A stretch of 64,000 nucleotides of DNA from Sympetrum striolatum (lineage: Eukaryota > Arthropoda > Insecta > Odonata > Libellulidae): contig OX388343.1 of assembly GCA_947579665.1 (NCBI GenBank), positions 93,228,254 through 93,292,253 on the forward strand, read 5' to 3'. Within the stretch, counting starts at the first letter, position 1. Each line of letters opens with the position of its first letter. The notes under the pieces are model-generated. The model was not told the DNA's origin. It saw only the letters and a program-made list of their open reading frames with translations, and searched no databases. Below, piece by piece: positions 59,801 to 64,000 of this stretch. Made by a program: the position numbers and the translations under genes.

Positions 59801-61630
59801 TTGAGCGTAACGTTAAACCTTTACAGAATGGGATCCAAAACTCTCACACTTTGTTTGAATGTTCTTTCCTATTTTGTGATTTTAAGGAATTTTGATTATA
59901 AGACGTCTAGATCTTATATTTGATTTATTTCTCAAATTGTTATTTTAATAATTAGATGTCGTTTAGAGACAAATTATTTTCCTGTACTAAACGTGGAATA
60001 CTTTGAAACCTAGTAATTAGTTTTGAAATTTTTAGCAATCAGATTACTGGGAGAAATATTTGGAGTAAGAAGTTTGTTAGAAGTGGAAATTTCCTAATTC
60101 TTATAAAATATTGTTTCAGTTAATTTTAAGTACATCGATAAGTAGAAAAGACATCAATAGTAAGTAGTAGTAATATACGTAGTCTAATTATAACTTTTTC
60201 TTGTGCTGATACCACAAAACGAGTTTACGAGTAAAATGATAAATAATGAAATATAGTAATATCCTCACAGTTTTTCCATCTTTTGTAAGTTTTTCAAAGA
60301 AAATTTCGTAATTCTACACCTTGGAGCCAAGCTATAGGAATACGGAACAGTGCGAACGTATACCTCTTATGGTTTATGTGAAGCGTATACCCTGCATTCG
60401 TTTCTTTCTTATCCCGATCACCAGTATCGCATCAAATGAAAAGTATCATCGCTAGTTTCCGTCCTCTCCGTATGATGGCTCTGTTGCTCAATGACCCTTA
60501 CGCCCTCTCATTTGCCCTGGCAGGAAGGGGAGGTTAACTCCGCGGTTGTAAAGTCAAAGCCTATCTCAAGAGAACATCTCTCCGGAGACTTTCATCCGAA
60601 TCCCCCCTTTTTCGCCAAGGGGGAGGAATAGGGTCGGCACCAAGACAAGTGACTGCTAGGCCTCTCAATTAACGAGTCGCTGCGGTTGGGGTCGTAAAGG
60701 CATCAGTCACAAGTGCCTGGGAAGTGGTCCAGAGTTGGAATGGATGCTGGGGTGAACGATTGGTGGGGGTGAGGGGAGGAGTGGGTGCCGGGAGAGATTT
60801 TTAAATGCTGGTGTCGAGATTGTAAGAACCCTTTGGCACTGCTGGTGTGTCTCCGGAGTTCCTCTGTGGGTGGTAATACGCATGACGTTGCGGTCACCCA
60901 AGCGACAGGAAATTCGATGACGCGATTCCGTATTCATAGACGAGGGAAAATGTGGGTGATGAAGGGTGGTGTCGTGGCTAATCATATTGTGATATTCAGC
61001 ACAGATGTGTAGTTTCGTCCTTCCTCTTGGTTTACAGTTTTAGAGTATACAGAAAAGTCAGTGTTGAAATGGGATTGATGGTTGTTAGGTGAATACTCTA
61101 TGAGGAATTCCGTGTTAGATAAAATATAATAAGAATGTATTCTTCTGGAATTCATCTTTATCACTCTAATGGTAAAGCGACGAATTATATCCGAGGTATT
61201 GTAACTGTTTCTCCTATTTTGTACTAGATTTTACTATAATTCCACTTAATTTCCAAATAATTATGCTGCGTAGCAACTTTAAAGCACAATTAAACAAGCT
61301 CAATTATAATCTGCTTTCCAAACCATTACGCTTCTCAGACGTCACGAGGGGAACCAAGGGCTTGTAGGCGATAGGCAGCATTTCCTTCTACTAAAATGTA
61401 GTCATATGAGTTTTATTATACGTATATCTTAACAGCTAAGTGTGAAACAGAATGTAGCCTTCTTAAATATAATTTAGTTAAAGTTAAATTTGCTAAGTAT
61501 GGTTTGGATATCTTGTTATCTACATATGCCGGACATGCTACTCAAATGTAACCTGAAAGCGATCGCTATATAAATGTACATGCTTCGATCTTTCGTTGGT
61601 AAGATTAACTATATCCCTGATGTCCCTTTC
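56805..61630. other. Intergenic, with GC-richer non-repetitive blocks
   Basis: Blocks at about 57300-57720, 57830-58330, 58960-59290 and 60400-60990 stand out from AT-rich surroundings and carry overlapping ORFs on both strands (for example 57695-58069 plus, 60707-60985 minus). None shows a domain, repeat or splice-consistent exon that I recognise. Read as candidate regulatory or other non-coding DNA. Confidence 0.35.
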
Positions 61631-61635
61631 TTGTA

Positions 61636-61714
61636 CACACCTGGCCAAAATTAACGCACCACCGGTCGTTAGGATCGCTAGGGAGGTGGTGCGTTAATTT
61701 TGGCTAGGACTGTG
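61636..61714. mobile_element. 79-bp Tc1/mariner-type mini-element
   Basis: Ends CACACCTGGCCAAAATTAAC and, from the right, CACAGTCCTAGCCAAAATTA share a 20-bp perfect inner match (GCCAAAATTAACGCACCACC) at 61644-61663 and 61685-61704, with a 21-base centre. The left flank is TA (61634-61635); the right flank is CA, one change from TA. GGCCAAAATTA-type tips are typical of Tc1/mariner elements. No transposase. Confidence 0.8.
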
Positions 61715-61716
61715 CA

Positions 61717-63180
61717 ATATACCCGATTTTGAATTTAATATTACTGCATATAGCTAGCAGAGCCAATAGCTATGTACGGCATTTTATGTTTATAATTTAT
61801 TTATTTCAATCAAGATTTCACATACAGCGTTAACGAATTTACAGCTAAATAAAAATAAACTGTTGGTATAAATAAAGACAAAAATACAAAAACATATCAT
61901 ATATTAGAAGCAACACATCACATGGAGGGCAGTTAGTGATTGAATAAGCAAATCTATTTCTTGTGATTAAAGGATACTCCTTACTTTATAAAGGAATCTT
62001 TGACCATTGGAAATGGATTCACATCAGTTGGAAGAGAATAAAAATAAGGAAGGAAGACGATAGAAGAGTAAGCATTTAACAAGAGAGATTCTGGGAGTAG
62101 GATAGTGAAATAGAAAAGAGGAACGGGTAGTTCTGCTAGGGACTCAAAATGAAATTGGGCTAGTAAATCGTTTCTTTATCTCAAATTCATTGATTCATTC
62201 ATAAGAAAACAATATCTTCAACTCTTTATCAATAACGAAACCTCAGCAAGTTAAATGTACAAGCGATTATTGCTTTATAATAGTTTCATTACCGAAAATG
62301 TAACAAGTTGAACTTAGAAAACTGGTTTATCTAGAGCTGATTAGAAAATCCAAATGATTGATTTAACTTAACGCCTTCTAACGGCATTTTAAGTTAACTT
62401 ATTTACTGTTGAGTTTCGTATTGCATTGACATTACTTTGATTTGTTTGGTAAATTATATATACTAAAATGTTTCACAATGAAACAAATTGAATGAAAATT
62501 CATCAATTCCGTAAAGTTCAAAACATAGTATAAATAAAGCGAACTGAAGAATACGAGTATCTTTTTAAGCGTATATTCATATATATTAATTCACTTATAG
62601 TGTATTATTCAGGCTTTTTTCGAATGTCACTTAAATAGATTCTAAGTTATTATATTCCTGCCCGCGATTTTTTTCATTTTAATTTAATAATAAATGTTTT
62701 GTAAATGCTATCTATGCATGTTAGCTGAGTTTGTTAACATCGAGTGCAGGTGTGTAGAGTGAAGAAAAATTTTGTATCCACAAGCATGGAACGTTGTTGA
62801 AGAATTATAATAAGTATATAAATAAGGAAATTTTGAAGTTATGTTTAAATATTAGATTCTTATTATTATATATTGGAACTTTTCAATGCTTATGTGAATT
62901 AAATTTAATGCGTGGAATAAAGAATTATATTGAAACAAGTAGTTGGTCTTAATAAAGCATTCCTTGAAATCATGATCACGTAGAATGATGAAATGAGATT
63001 TGCAGATTGTCATGATAGTCGCATATTCTGGTTTATGATGAGTTTATGCGAAGTTAAGTTTTTTCAACTTGAATAAAGAACTTTACATACGTAAAATTAC
63101 TAAAAATTACAATAATTTCTAGAAATACAGAAAGAGCGACCTTTTTGCGACCAAGAAAATGTAATAAATTCTACGTAACT
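61717..63180. other. Intergenic, nothing recognised
   Basis: Strongly AT-rich, no ORF or repeat signal. Confidence 0.5.
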
Positions 63181-63187
63181 TTTATCG

Positions 63188-63966
63188 TTAAGCAGAAATT
63201 TCATGGCTCATATAATTACACAATACAACAGGTCGGGTGACATTTGAATACCAAGAGCTATCGCCATCGAAAATTAACAAAAATTCCGCTTTTTTGGAAA
63301 ATAAAAGAGGATCGCGGGACGAAACCCGACAGCGGTTAGTAAACAGTTGCCTAGGGAACCCGCTCTGTTTGTGCAACTCCCAGTGCCGTGAACTTTTTCG
63401 GGCGTTCCTTGCGTCCAATTTCGATTGCGTGCATTTTACACACATGTCCTGTTCTGAATATGCAAAAAGGGTTTTGGTCCCCTTCCGCTGACCAAATGAG
63501 TTCGAGGCCTCCTTGGGACAATGACGGATCGGACAGGGCGACCCATAGCGAACAATGCGGATACGCGCGTATTTTTTTGCGCTTCGAATGAAGCTGAGCT
63601 CCCTGGAGGGCGATGGGATAATCTCTTCAGAGTCCCTTTGCGATGACTTCCGCATCGCATTCCCAATCTGCGTCACTATACCGTACATATATACGTAAAG
63701 CGAGACTTTTTCAAATTCATCTCCTCGCAGCTCGCATTTCCAAAATATGGGCTTCCTCTTTTCCGGGGTCTGTTTCTCTGCTGTGCTCTAGAAATGTCTC
63801 TGTCTACTCGCCCATCTTCCCTGTTAGCATTATAGGTTAAAATTTCCAATAGCCGTTTTTGTCGGCGTTCCTTGCCACTTTCACCGGTATTCCGAGTAAA
63901 AAAGAAAGGACACTGCACTTTAATGACTCTCAATGCGCATTTCGAAAGCGATGCTTTCATCTTCAA
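63188..63966. other. GC-richer block with overlapping ORFs on both strands
   Basis: Holds the longest ORF of the window (166 codons, minus, 63188-63688) plus ORFs in four other frames. The long ORF starts MYGIVTQIGNAMRKSSQRDS, is rich in Arg, Ser and Lys, has no domain, signal peptide or transmembrane segment that I recognise, and has no clear splice partner. Several frames being open together points to composition rather than coding selection. It could be conserved regulatory DNA or, less likely, an unrecognised exon. Confidence 0.3.
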
Positions 63967-64000
63967 GAGTTATTATCACTCCTGAAAAAGAAATCATTTC

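Noticed and set aside
63188..63688. Longest ORF of the window (166 codons, minus strand)
   Set aside because: No domain, repeat or targeting signal recognised. ORFs are open in several other frames over the same GC-richer bases, so composition explains it. Kept only as a low-confidence region.
1..64000. CRISPR arrays, operons, phage or bacterial defence systems
   Set aside because: Gene structure with GT-AG introns and eukaryotic transposons rules out a prokaryotic source; no regularly spaced direct repeats were seen.

Overview
This is an AT-rich animal genomic window, almost certainly from an insect. It holds one recognisable cellular gene: the 3' half of the PP2A B55 regulatory subunit gene (twins/PPP2R2) on the + strand, with four coding exons between 343 and 14117. 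They are joined by GT-AG introns of roughly 2.8-6.3 kb, and a 3' UTR that I infer to be spliced runs to a poly(A) signal near 20530. The protein ends in QDKF, as I recall for insect twins. Long introns, no operon structure and a dense mix of decayed transposons fit a medium to large insect genome; I cannot name the species.

Layout. 1-20.55 kb: twins, with transposons confined to its introns: a hAT MITE with intact target-site duplication (2.0 kb), a Tigger/pogo transposase tail (2.5-2.9 kb), a non-autonomous Helitron with both ends (3.9-5.5 kb), a tiny TTAA-flanked palindrome (10.2 kb), a LINE reverse-transcriptase relic (13.4-13.85 kb) and an unclassified DNA-transposon relic (16.0-16.5 kb). 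20.55-35.5 kb: intergenic, with a pogo-type relic (23.8-24.5 kb), a decayed transposon ORF (25.3-25.6 kb), a long frameshifted LINE (26.0-27.9 kb), a second larger Helitron (28.57-32.55 kb), a tRNA-like SINE head (33.85 kb) and a perfect 23-bp-arm palindrome (35.4 kb). 35.5-48.1 kb: sparser, with a two-copy dispersed repeat (38.2 and 40.5 kb), an unclassified DNA transposon relic (about 44.0-46.3 kb) containing a 61-bp-arm foldback, and a LINE tail. 48.1-64 kb: no recognisable gene, several GC-richer non-repetitive blocks that could be conserved regulatory DNA, another SINE head, a Helitron fragment (56.2-56.8 kb) and a 79-bp Tc1/mariner-type mini-element (61.6 kb).

The cellular biology is one gene: a beta-propeller subunit that directs PP2A to its substrates. 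Everything else is mobile-element history plus unassigned non-coding sequence. The most unusual signals are two unrelated-looking repeats that share a hammerhead-ribozyme-like core (46.04 and 48.99 kb), a set of very short near-perfect palindromic elements, and a Helitron family with four copies or fragments in this one window. I found no bacterial-type system, CRISPR array, rRNA or intact tRNA gene.
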